From Bacteroidales bacterium 45-6 (lineage in GTDB: Bacteria > Bacteroidota > Bacteroidia > Bacteroidales > Dysgonomonadaceae), in assembly GCA_001897035.1 (NCBI GenBank), contig MKRS01000670.1, positions 1-5,649 of the forward strand: DNA of 5,649 nt, given 5' to 3'. Of this stretch, positions 1 through 5,649 are shown piece by piece. The position numbers and the translations under genes were made by a program. Each line of letters opens with the position of its first letter. Position 1 is the stretch's first letter. The notes beneath the pieces are model-generated. The model saw nothing but the letters and a program-made list of their open reading frames with translations. It made no database searches and had not been told where the DNA came from.

Positions 1-423
1 GATATTTGCGATGCACTCGCCCAATACAAACCCAACAACAACCGCTCGCAGCTCAAGAAAACGGCTTCAAATACACTGATCGTGGATGCCTACAACGCCA
101 ATCCAACGAGCATGTGGGCAGCACTTACCAACTTCGACCAGATGAGAAATCCGAAAAAGGGAGTCATTCTCGGAGATATGCTGGAACTGGGTGAAGAGAG
201 CGATCAAGAACACGAAAAGATTATCGATTTCGTCGAAAAAAGCCTTTACCAGAAAGTTTATCTGGTGGGAAGCCAGTTCAAGAAGTTGAGCCGCAATGCA
301 CCCGCTTTCGGCACTGTGGAAGAGCTGATAGAGGCACTGAAGGAAGAGCCATTGTCAGGATATACCTTGCTTGTGAAGGGTTCGCATGGCATTCATTTGG
401 AAAAATGTATCGATGTGCTGTGA
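1..423 (+). CDS. murF: MurF, UDP-MurNAc-tripeptide--D-Ala-D-Ala ligase, C-terminal part (5' end outside window)
   Basis: This is the last 140 residues of MurF, the cytoplasmic ATP-dependent ligase that adds D-Ala-D-Ala to UDP-MurNAc-tripeptide to complete the peptidoglycan precursor. The reading frame is open from base 1 to the TGA at 421-423, so the start lies to the left; family members are roughly 420-460 residues, so about one third is present. Visible family signatures are YKPNNNRSQ (residues 9-17 of the fragment), DAYNANPTSM (29-38), the hallmark of the Mur ligase C-terminal domain in MurF, GDMLELGEES (58-67) followed by the usual EH, and KGSHGIHLEK near the end (126-135). The ATP-binding central domain and the N-terminal domain are not in the window. 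The GTG at 82 is an internal valine codon inside the DAYNANP region, not a start. Assignment is secure; MurC, MurD and MurE lack this combination of motifs. Confidence 0.96.
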   Translation, partial: DICDALAQYKPNNNRSQLKKTASNTLIVDAYNANPTSMWAALTNFDQMRNPKKGVILGDMLELGEESDQEHEKIIDFVEKSLYQKVYLVGSQFKKLSRNAPAFGTVEELIEALKEEPLSGYTLLVKGSHGIHLEKCIDVL

Positions 424-429
424 AGTTTC

Positions 430-444
430 AAAGCTTTTGCAAAA
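430..444. other. Two overlapping short palindromes in the murF-lipoprotein gap
   Basis: AAAGCTTT (430-437) and TTTTGCAAAA (435-444) are both perfect palindromes that share three bases. They lie just after the murF stop and about 30 bases before the lipoprotein start. This could be an operator-like site or simply AT-rich chance sequence; nothing in the window tells which. A TAATTTAA at 453-460 resembles a weak -7 element, but the TTTTG at 435-439 is too close to it for the usual -33/-7 spacing of about 19-21 bases, so I do not call a promoter here. Confidence 0.2.
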
Positions 445-472
445 TCATTGTCTAATTTAATATCCAGCTTGT

Positions 473-1504
473 ATGTTTCTCGAACGCAAAACTTTAGCAA
501 TCGTGGCCGGGCTGTTTTGCTGCATAGCCTGTAACCAGGTCATTTATTTCCCGATCGATATTAAAATGCCATCGGAGGCGGCATCTGTTGCAAGCGAAGC
601 TAACACGGTGTTGGTGGTGGATAATACTGCCCTATCGATGCCAGTGACGAATACGATCCATGTATCCCGCGATAAAAAGGATGTGATTTCCGAGATAGAC
701 AGCTTGGGAATCACCTTCAATACGGAGTTTTCTGAATTTCTGAGGGAAAAAAAATTTGGTGGCCGTGTCCTGTACACCTCCATTTCGCAAGGCTTTTCCA
801 AGGAACCCGGAGATAGCAGTGCCTTGCCGGTTGACACCGTCCGGAAATTGGCCACAGAGGCCAACGCTGATGTTGTGTTGTCGTTAGACCAGTTGAAGGC
901 TTACACCAAATATTGGTCGGATCGGGTTGACTTCTTCACCTACGCTGATTCGCTCCAAACAAATATTTACGTTGGGATAAACCTTTTTAACCCAGAAGGG
1001 AAAAGGCTGGCACCCACCCTAAGGCTTGCCCACTCATTGATGTGGAATGTTCATCTAAAGACAGTAGATCGCAAGAAATTCTTGGATGAAGCCCTTCTGA
1101 TGCAAGGCTTGAAGGCAACGGCCGTTCAGACGGCTGATATGGCCAGCGACAAACTTGTCCCGCAATGGGAAACCAAAGAAAGATGGTACTACTTGTTCCC
1201 GGGCAATAAAATGGCGCTTGCCAAGAACCATGCCAACCGAGGAGAATGGGTGAAAGCGGCAAAGATATGGGGCCAGCTCTACGACGAGGAGAAGAGTGAG
1301 GCGAAGCTATCGAAATTGGCTTCTAACATAGCCTTGGCCAACGAAATGACCGACGACATCGAAAATGCCCTCAACTGGATAGGCATAGCCAAGGAGCACG
1401 GGGAAGGGTTGTCGCCCGGCGACAGGCAAAGGCTCGGTAGCTACGAAAAACAATTGAAAGCACGACTCACAGAATTTAAAAAGCTGGATGAAGTCCATCA
1501 ATGA
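473..1504 (+). CDS. Predicted lipoprotein, DUF6340-like, with helical TPR-like C-terminal region
   Basis: This 343-residue protein has a lipoprotein-type N-terminus: short charged n-region (ERK, 4-6), hydrophobic core (LAIVAGLF, 8-15) and a probable lipidated cysteine at C20 in the context CIAC. The -3 residue is Cys instead of the usual Leu/Val/Ile, so the lipobox is imperfect. The mature part starts with a YFPIDIKMP stretch, then a segment with LVVDN (47-51), then ADVVLSLDQL (132-141) and a beta-rich middle containing YVGINLFNPEGKRL (166-179). This layout resembles DUF6340 (formerly unnamed Bacteroidota lipoproteins), whose function is unknown. The end, about 250-335, is helical and TPR-like (RGEWVKAAKIWGQLY, then SNIALANEM and IENALNWIGIAKEHG), suggesting a protein-binding role. 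It follows murF by 49 bases on the same strand and could be cotranscribed with it. No Shine-Dalgarno sequence precedes the ATG, as is normal in Bacteroidota. That it is a real gene is near certain; the family name is from memory of the pattern. Confidence 0.85.
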   Translation: MFLERKTLAIVAGLFCCIACNQVIYFPIDIKMPSEAASVASEANTVLVVDNTALSMPVTNTIHVSRDKKDVISEIDSLGITFNTEFSEFLREKKFGGRVLYTSISQGFSKEPGDSSALPVDTVRKLATEANADVVLSLDQLKAYTKYWSDRVDFFTYADSLQTNIYVGINLFNPEGKRLAPTLRLAHSLMWNVHLKTVDRKKFLDEALLMQGLKATAVQTADMASDKLVPQWETKERWYYLFPGNKMALAKNHANRGEWVKAAKIWGQLYDEEKSEAKLSKLASNIALANEMTDDIENALNWIGIAKEHGEGLSPGDRQRLGSYEKQLKARLTEFKKLDEVHQ

Positions 1505-1558
1505 GGTTCCTTTATTGCCAGACGGCTTCATTAAATCGTAAAACTCGAAACTTATCCG

Positions 1559-1566
1559 TATCTTTG
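1559..1566 (+). promoter_or_regulatory. Bacteroidota-type -7 promoter element of rnpB
   Basis: TATCTTTG matches the TAnnTTTG consensus of the -7 element used by the primary sigma factor of Bacteroidota. It ends about 5 bases before the first base of the P1 helix of RNase P RNA (1571), which is where transcription would be expected to start. A matching TTTG-type -33 element is not evident around 1530-1540. The position relative to the mature RNA end makes this a strong candidate even without the upstream box. Confidence 0.7.
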
Positions 1567-1570
1567 CCCC

Positions 1571-1934
1571 ATGCAGTAGGTCGGCTTGCCGCTACGTCCG
1601 TCTTGGACGGGGAGGAAAGTCCGGGCAACACAGAGCACTATACTTCCTAACGGGAAGCTGTTCGCGAGGGCAGAGTAGGGTAACAGAGAATAACCGCTTC
1701 GGCTTTGGCCGGAGTAAGGGTGAAAAGGCGGGGTAAGAGCCCACCGGTCCTTGCTGCAAGGCAGGGAGCCGTACTCCTTATAGGTTGTAAGACCATGTAT
1801 ATCAGCGCATGTAGGGTTGCTCGCCCGATGCTGAGGGGTAGGTCGCTAAAGCTTGCTGGTGACAGCAAGCGTAGATAAATGGTAAGCGTTTGGCTTCGGC
1901 CGAAAACAGAACCCGGCTTACAGGCTTACTGCAT
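1571..1934 (+). ncRNA. rnpB: RNase P RNA (catalytic RNA subunit, bacterial type A-like)
   Basis: This is the catalytic RNA of RNase P, which removes 5' leaders from precursor tRNAs. The conserved core is clear: GGAGGAAAGTCCGGGC (1611-1626), GTAAGAGCCCACCGG (1733-1747), AGATAAATGGTAAGC (1873-1887) and ACAGAACCCGGCTTACAG (1906-1923). The 5' end (1571-1581) pairs with 1924-1934 to form an 11-bp P1 helix with two G-U wobbles, which sets both ends and a length near 364 bases. Other visible helices are 1595-1599 with 1605-1609 (P3 region), 1749-1753 with 1757-1761 (P12 position), and an 8-bp P18 hairpin, 1851-1858 with 1863-1870, capped by a GTGA tetraloop expected to dock on P8. The order of core segments agrees with type A. 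Ends are estimated from P1 pairing and may be off by a few bases. The protein subunit gene rnpA is not in the window. Confidence 0.97.
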
Positions 1935-1939
1935 TTTTT
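1924..1939 (+). terminator. Possible intrinsic terminator formed by the P1 3' arm and T tract of rnpB
   Basis: The 3' strand of P1 (1924-1934) is followed directly by a run of six T (1934-1939). A stable helix ending in a T tract could end the transcript and define the 3' end of RNase P RNA. The partner strand is about 340 bases upstream, so this is not a classical local hairpin, and efficiency cannot be judged. Incomplete termination here would supply transcript for the next gene. Confidence 0.4.
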
Positions 1940-1964
1940 GTTTAAACCGATAATTTACAAGACT

Positions 1965-3287
1965 ATGATTGAAAAAATCCGGACGCTCGTTCATCGGCTT
2001 ATCAACTTCATCACTTACGACATTTGGCGGACACACGACGACGAACTCATCGACTGGAAAAAGGCCAATTTGTTCAACTTTGTCAAGATTTTTGTTCTCG
2101 CCATCCGAAATATTTCCCGCTTGCACATTGGGGCAAAAGCTTCCGCCCTCACCTACAGCACCCTGCTGGCCATTGTTCCCATACTCGCTATCCTCTTTGC
2201 CGTGGCCCGCGGTTTCGGATTCCAGAACATCGTGCAGAGCGAGCTGTTCAAGTTTTTTGCCGGACAGGAAACAGCGCTGACAAAAGCTTTGCAATTTGCG
2301 GACACATCCCTGAAATATGCGCAGGGAGGGATTTTTGTGGGTATCGGCCTGATCTTGTTACTATATACAGTGATTAGCTTGATTTCGGGTGTGGAGCAAA
2401 ACTTCAACAGGATCTGGAACGTGAAAAAACAACGTTCCTATTACCGCCAATTTACCGACTACTTGGCCTTGATCCTCATTGTCCCCGTGTTTATGGTGTG
2501 CAATTCGGGGATCACGATTCTGATAGGCTCTTCCATCGACAAGATCTATCTGCTCGACCAAGTGTTGGCCCCCATCATGAAGGTAATCCCCTTTGTGATC
2601 GTGATTATTTTGTTCACTTTTGTGTATATCTACATTCCGAACACCAAGGTGAAGTTTATGAATGCCCTGTTTGGCGGTTTTTTTGCCGGTATGGCCTTTC
2701 AAATCTTCCAGATGCTCTACATATCCGGACAGATCTGGATCTCCAAATACAACGCCATTTACGGCAGTTTTGCGGCTCTGCCTTTGCTGCTGATGTGGGT
2801 ACAGCTTTCGTGGTACATCTGCCTGTTTGGGATGCTGCTCACGCAGGCCGCCCAAAACGTGAAAAAATTCAGCTTCGAGAAAGAATCGCAGAACATTAGC
2901 CGCCGCTACAAGGACTTTTTCACGCTGCTCATCGCTTCCTTGATTATCAAACGGTTCGAAACAGCCGAAAAACCCTTTACAGCCGACGAATTGTCGGTGA
3001 AGCACAAAATTCCTTCGAAGCTTACCGGCGACATCCTTTACTTGCTCCAGTTGATCGGCATCGTGGTGGAGGTGGTGGACGAAGAGAAAGAAATTTCCAC
3101 TTTCATTCCGGCGATGGACATTCATAAAATCTCCGTCGCATTTCTCTTGCAGCGGATCGACCAATATGGCGCTGAAGATTTCAATAAGGATTGGAAATAC
3201 GATTACAAAGCCGTGTGGGACAGCTTGCAGGATTACAACCTGGCCGGCTATTCAAAATACGACGGAGTGTTGTTGAAGGATTTGTAG
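1965..3287 (+). CDS. YihY/virulence factor BrkB family inner-membrane protein with cytoplasmic C-terminal extension
   Basis: A 440-residue polytopic membrane protein of the YihY/BrkB family. Six hydrophobic segments are visible at about 62-83, 121-142, 165-190, 201-225, 232-254 and 266-296. Family signatures include GAKASALTYSTLLAIVP (56-72), FNRIWNV (147-153) and YGSFAALPLLLMWVQLSWY (266-284). After the membrane part, about residues 305-440 are soluble; FTADELSVKHKIPSKLTGDI (338-357) followed by LYLLQLIGIVVEV looks like a winged-helix fold. The family's molecular function is not settled. Older databases call it ribonuclease BN, but that activity was later assigned to ElaC/RNase Z. The ATG at 1965 is chosen because an upstream TTG at 1890 would place 25 codons inside conserved rnpB sequence. 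The start lies 30 bases after rnpB, has no Shine-Dalgarno sequence, and no good TAnnTTTG element is seen between the two. The gene runs toward the terminator at 3355-3399. Confidence 0.93.
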   Translation: MIEKIRTLVHRLINFITYDIWRTHDDELIDWKKANLFNFVKIFVLAIRNISRLHIGAKASALTYSTLLAIVPILAILFAVARGFGFQNIVQSELFKFFAGQETALTKALQFADTSLKYAQGGIFVGIGLILLLYTVISLISGVEQNFNRIWNVKKQRSYYRQFTDYLALILIVPVFMVCNSGITILIGSSIDKIYLLDQVLAPIMKVIPFVIVIILFTFVYIYIPNTKVKFMNALFGGFFAGMAFQIFQMLYISGQIWISKYNAIYGSFAALPLLLMWVQLSWYICLFGMLLTQAAQNVKKFSFEKESQNISRRYKDFFTLLIASLIIKRFETAEKPFTADELSVKHKIPSKLTGDILYLLQLIGIVVEVVDEEKEISTFIPAMDIHKISVAFLLQRIDQYGAEDFNKDWKYDYKAVWDSLQDYNLAGYSKYDGVLLKDL

Positions 3288-3354
3288 GAGGGACAAAACT
3301 TGAATTCTTATTGAGCGTTTGCTCGATGGCTGCTTCAGTCTGTGGCGCGTATAG

Positions 3355-3399
3355 AAACAAAAGGCGTGATAGGCTTCCAGCCTATCACGCCTTTTGTTT
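3355..3399. terminator. Perfect 21-bp bidirectional terminator hairpin between convergent genes
   Basis: Bases 3355-3375 are the exact reverse complement of 3379-3399, giving a 21-bp stem with no mismatch around a 3-base TCC loop. The inner stem is GC-rich (GGCGTGATAGGCT); the outer arms are AAACAAAA and TTTTGTTT, so either strand yields a stem followed by a U-rich stretch. It sits 67 bases after the yihY stop and 13 bases after the stop of the leftward DUF5686 gene, exactly where a shared terminator is expected. Confidence 0.92.
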
Positions 3400-3412
3400 T
3401 GTATAGTGTTCC

Positions 3413-5649
3413 TTAGAACTGCATTCGGAATCCAAACCTCACGCCGTTCTTGTCGATATCGGGATGGCCCAGGTAGTTCAAGCGGCGGACATAATCCACC
3501 CGGAAAAATTTTAGAATATTTTCGATCCCCACGTTGTATTCCATGTAGGGTGTTTTTCCCATGGAATGAGTTATGATTGGAAAATTCATCGCCTTGGAGT
3601 TGAATTCGGGATTGTTTTTGTCGCTCAAGTCTCCCAAGAGACTGTGGAATCCAAACACTTCGCGCAGCTTGTAGGACTTGATGAGCGGAATCCGGTTGAA
3701 TAGCCAGCCGCCCATGTGGTAGTCGAGCATGAAGGTCAATTGGCGGTCGTTGATGAATTCCAATGGGGTGATGAGGTTGAACGCGCCTCGCTGTATGGTG
3801 TACGAATTGTTAGCGTTGGGCATGAGCAGCAATGGGAATGGAACGGTTCCCCACATTTTTTCGGCTTTCACCGATAAGAACAATTTTCCGAAAGGTGCAA
3901 CCCATTTTGCTTTCTCCAATCCCAATCCCATCACATGGTAGCTGAAGTCGCCGCCCAGGATGCTGTTCAGGCCCCAGGAGTTCTCGAAGGTGAGTATGGT
4001 CGATTCGGTGGGAATTGGTTCCCTGCGGCGTTTCATTTGCACGAATTTCTCGTTGTGGGCATACCGTAGAGTCACTCCCACTTCCGTAGTCCTCAAGCTT
4101 GCGAGAGAAGTGGCATCCTGGTAATTGAACAGGAGATTTCCGCCTGGAGATTCATCGCTTTTGCGACCAAATGCCATCACCGAGAATCCGCTTTGCGACT
4201 CGTGCACATAGTTCAGTTCGATCGTCCTCTTGTAGCTCATGTTGTCCACATCCCGAATTCTGAACGATTGCAGAAAGTTGTCGCGGGTGGCTTGCAGGTA
4301 GCGCTGGCCGAGGGTGTTCACGTCGTATTTATAGCTTAGAGTGAGGTTTTTCCGGGGAAATTCATCTTTGATGAGTTGCCTTCTCTTGAAAGCCCACGCC
4401 ACTTCACCGTAATATTTCCACACCTTGTCGGAGGTTCCGTATGCCCCATAACCAAACAGAAACAGGTTGTGGTTGAAGTTGGCGGTAGTCAACACGCCCA
4501 ATCGTAAGCGGGTGCCTTCGAGGTCGTTGCTGCTATAAAGCGTTTGGACTGATCCAAAATCCACTTTGTTGAGTTTGGGATCCCATATCGTGTGCACGTA
4601 GCCCGATTGTAGGAAATCGGCCACTTTTATGCCGATCCGCACTGTTTTGTTTTGAGTCGCTTCGATGTACAACGAATCGAGTCTCAAGTCCTTGACTCCC
4701 GTTGCAGGCCTGTTTTCTTGCCAGAATTTGGCTTCGTGGTTGTCGTAGCCGTTCATCTTTATTTCCGGGTCGGAGATGGCAAAAACCTCCTTGTAGTTCA
4801 ACCCCGTTGAGATGTTGGTGAACGTTTGGTCTTTCTGCACGTACAGTTTTCCTATTTTTTCGTATTCGAAATTCACCATGGTGGTAAACCGTGAGGGAGC
4901 CCATAAGCCTGATTTGAGCTGGTCGAACTCCTGTTCCACCAACATGGTTTTCACGAAGTTGATATTAGCCTTCTTCGGGATCCGTAGCAGCACTTTCTTG
5001 ATGGCGTAGGTGGAGTCGTCCCTGACGAAGAGGTCGCCCGAAAATCCGACGTCGCGGGTGTTGAACGGGAGGAATCCGAGCTGGATATACTTTTTGCTGT
5101 CTATCATCACCGTGTCGCGGATATACCACTTGTAGAAATCCACCGACAAACTGTTGCTCAGCGGACCCACGAACCCTATCATGAACAGGTTGATTTGATT
5201 GTCGCGGATGTTGATGTCCTTGAAGGTTTCGTCCGTGGCGGAAGAAAACCCGCTGTTGTCCATTTTCTTATCAATCCCTTGTTGGTTGTATCCCAACACA
5301 ATTTTCTTGGTTTCCCGGGGCGATTTCCGCTGATAGACGTCGCGGTAATATTCACGCACGGTGTATGGCAAGATCTTGCGCCCGTCGATGCGGGAAGTGT
5401 CGGCATATTTTGCCAGGTATTTTTGGCTCTTGAGGATTCCTTTGTTGGGATTGAAGTCGTTGATCGCAAAAAATACACGTTCGTACTCGCTATATCTCCA
5501 GTAGTTTTCCGATTCGATGTAGTGCTTATACTTGTGTTCGATCACTTTCTTAATCAGGTCCACCGCCGGATTGTTCTTTTTCGAATACTTCTCCTTGGTC
5601 TGCTTGATGACGACTTCGCTTATCTGTACACCAGTCGAGACCATTTTTA
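3413..5649 (-). CDS. DUF5686-type outer-membrane beta-barrel protein (N-terminus outside window)
   Basis: At least 744 residues, reading leftward, with the TAA stop at 3413-3415. The first ATG in frame is at 5642-5644, but the frame stays open to the right edge. The text after it (VQISEVVIK, then EKYSKKNNPAV) matches the junction after the N-terminal carboxypeptidase-regulatory-like beta-sandwich of DUF5686 proteins, so the signal peptide and that roughly 100-residue domain should lie outside. Numbering from this Met, about 20-130 is helical and charged, 150-330 is a mixed region (GFLPFNTRDVGFSGDLFV, 190-207), and about 340-743 has alternating beta strands typical of an outer-membrane barrel. 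It ends in GVRFGFRMQF with a terminal Phe, the usual barrel insertion signal. Late motifs include STILTFENSWG (548-558), SLLGDLSDKNNP (668-679) and GIENILKFFRVDYVRRLNYL (706-725). Function is unknown; the architecture resembles TonB-dependent proteins, but no plug domain is seen. Promoter and start are beyond the window. Confidence 0.9.
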   Translation of the reverse strand, partial: KMVSTGVQISEVVIKQTKEKYSKKNNPAVDLIKKVIEHKYKHYIESENYWRYSEYERVFFAINDFNPNKGILKSQKYLAKYADTSRIDGRKILPYTVREYYRDVYQRKSPRETKKIVLGYNQQGIDKKMDNSGFSSATDETFKDINIRDNQINLFMIGFVGPLSNSLSVDFYKWYIRDTVMIDSKKYIQLGFLPFNTRDVGFSGDLFVRDDSTYAIKKVLLRIPKKANINFVKTMLVEQEFDQLKSGLWAPSRFTTMVNFEYEKIGKLYVQKDQTFTNISTGLNYKEVFAISDPEIKMNGYDNHEAKFWQENRPATGVKDLRLDSLYIEATQNKTVRIGIKVADFLQSGYVHTIWDPKLNKVDFGSVQTLYSSNDLEGTRLRLGVLTTANFNHNLFLFGYGAYGTSDKVWKYYGEVAWAFKRRQLIKDEFPRKNLTLSYKYDVNTLGQRYLQATRDNFLQSFRIRDVDNMSYKRTIELNYVHESQSGFSVMAFGRKSDESPGGNLLFNYQDATSLASLRTTEVGVTLRYAHNEKFVQMKRRREPIPTESTILTFENSWGLNSILGGDFSYHVMGLGLEKAKWVAPFGKLFLSVKAEKMWGTVPFPLLLMPNANNSYTIQRGAFNLITPLEFINDRQLTFMLDYHMGGWLFNRIPLIKSYKLREVFGFHSLLGDLSDKNNPEFNSKAMNFPIITHSMGKTPYMEYNVGIENILKFFRVDYVRRLNYLGHPDIDKNGVRFGFRMQF

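Noticed and set aside
544..864. 106-codon minus-strand open frame inside the lipoprotein gene
   Set aside because: It is antisense to a well-supported coding region and has no recognisable motif.
1647..1868. 73-codon minus-strand open frame across the RNase P RNA
   Set aside because: It lies entirely within the structured RNA gene and shows no protein family signature.
1890..1964. Upstream in-frame extension of the YihY gene from a TTG at 1890
   Set aside because: The extra 25 codons lie over the conserved 3' core and P1 arm of RNase P RNA and the T tract after it; the ATG at 1965 gives a normal family N-terminus.
2361..3164. 267-codon open frame on the minus strand inside yihY
   Set aside because: It is fully antisense to a clear membrane-protein gene, its product is rich in His, Gln and Asp without any recognisable motif or hydrophobic core, and it is best explained as a shadow of the coding strand.
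3310..3327. Small 7-bp hairpin (one G-T wobble, GTTT loop) after the yihY stop, as a separate terminator
   Set aside because: It is short, has no T tract after it, and the far stronger hairpin at 3355-3399 lies just downstream.
5642..5644. True start codon of the DUF5686 gene
   Set aside because: The frame remains open to the right edge, the product would lack a signal peptide, and the sequence just after this Met matches the end of the family's N-terminal beta-sandwich, so this is an internal methionine.
1..5649. Defence system, mobile element, CRISPR array or biosynthetic cluster
   Set aside because: No transposase, integrase, direct repeat array, toxin-antitoxin pair or biosynthetic enzyme is seen; all sizeable regions are explained by the five genes listed.

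Overview
The window looks like ordinary chromosomal housekeeping DNA from a member of the Bacteroidota, most likely Bacteroidales or a close relative. The evidence is the gene families present (a DUF6340-type lipoprotein and a DUF5686-type outer-membrane protein, both essentially Bacteroidota families), the absence of Shine-Dalgarno sequences before the start codons, and a TAnnTTTG-type promoter element in front of the RNase P RNA gene. Base composition is balanced and looks even across the window. I see no mobile element, tRNA, CRISPR array or phage gene.

Layout, left to right. Positions 1-423 hold the 3' end of murF (last step of cytoplasmic peptidoglycan precursor synthesis), cut by the window edge. 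A 49-base gap follows, then a 343-residue predicted lipoprotein (473-1504) on the same strand. After a 66-base gap comes the RNase P RNA gene rnpB (about 1571-1934), with its own promoter element and a closing P1 helix that runs straight into a T tract. Only about 30 bases later starts a 440-residue YihY/BrkB-family inner-membrane protein (1965-3287) with a cytoplasmic C-terminal extension. These four genes all read rightward. A perfect 21-bp hairpin (3355-3399) flanked by A- and T-rich arms then separates them from a convergent leftward gene (3413 to beyond the right edge). That gene encodes a large DUF5686-type outer-membrane beta-barrel protein whose N-terminus lies outside the window.

The common theme is the cell envelope: a peptidoglycan ligase, a lipoprotein, an inner-membrane protein and an outer-membrane barrel, with the tRNA-processing ribozyme inserted between them. 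Nothing in the sequence shows that these genes form one pathway, and adjacency may be incidental. I found no convincing new biological system. The points most worth a second look are how yihY is expressed so close behind rnpB, the uncharacterised C-terminal domain of the YihY protein, and the unusually long perfect bidirectional terminator.
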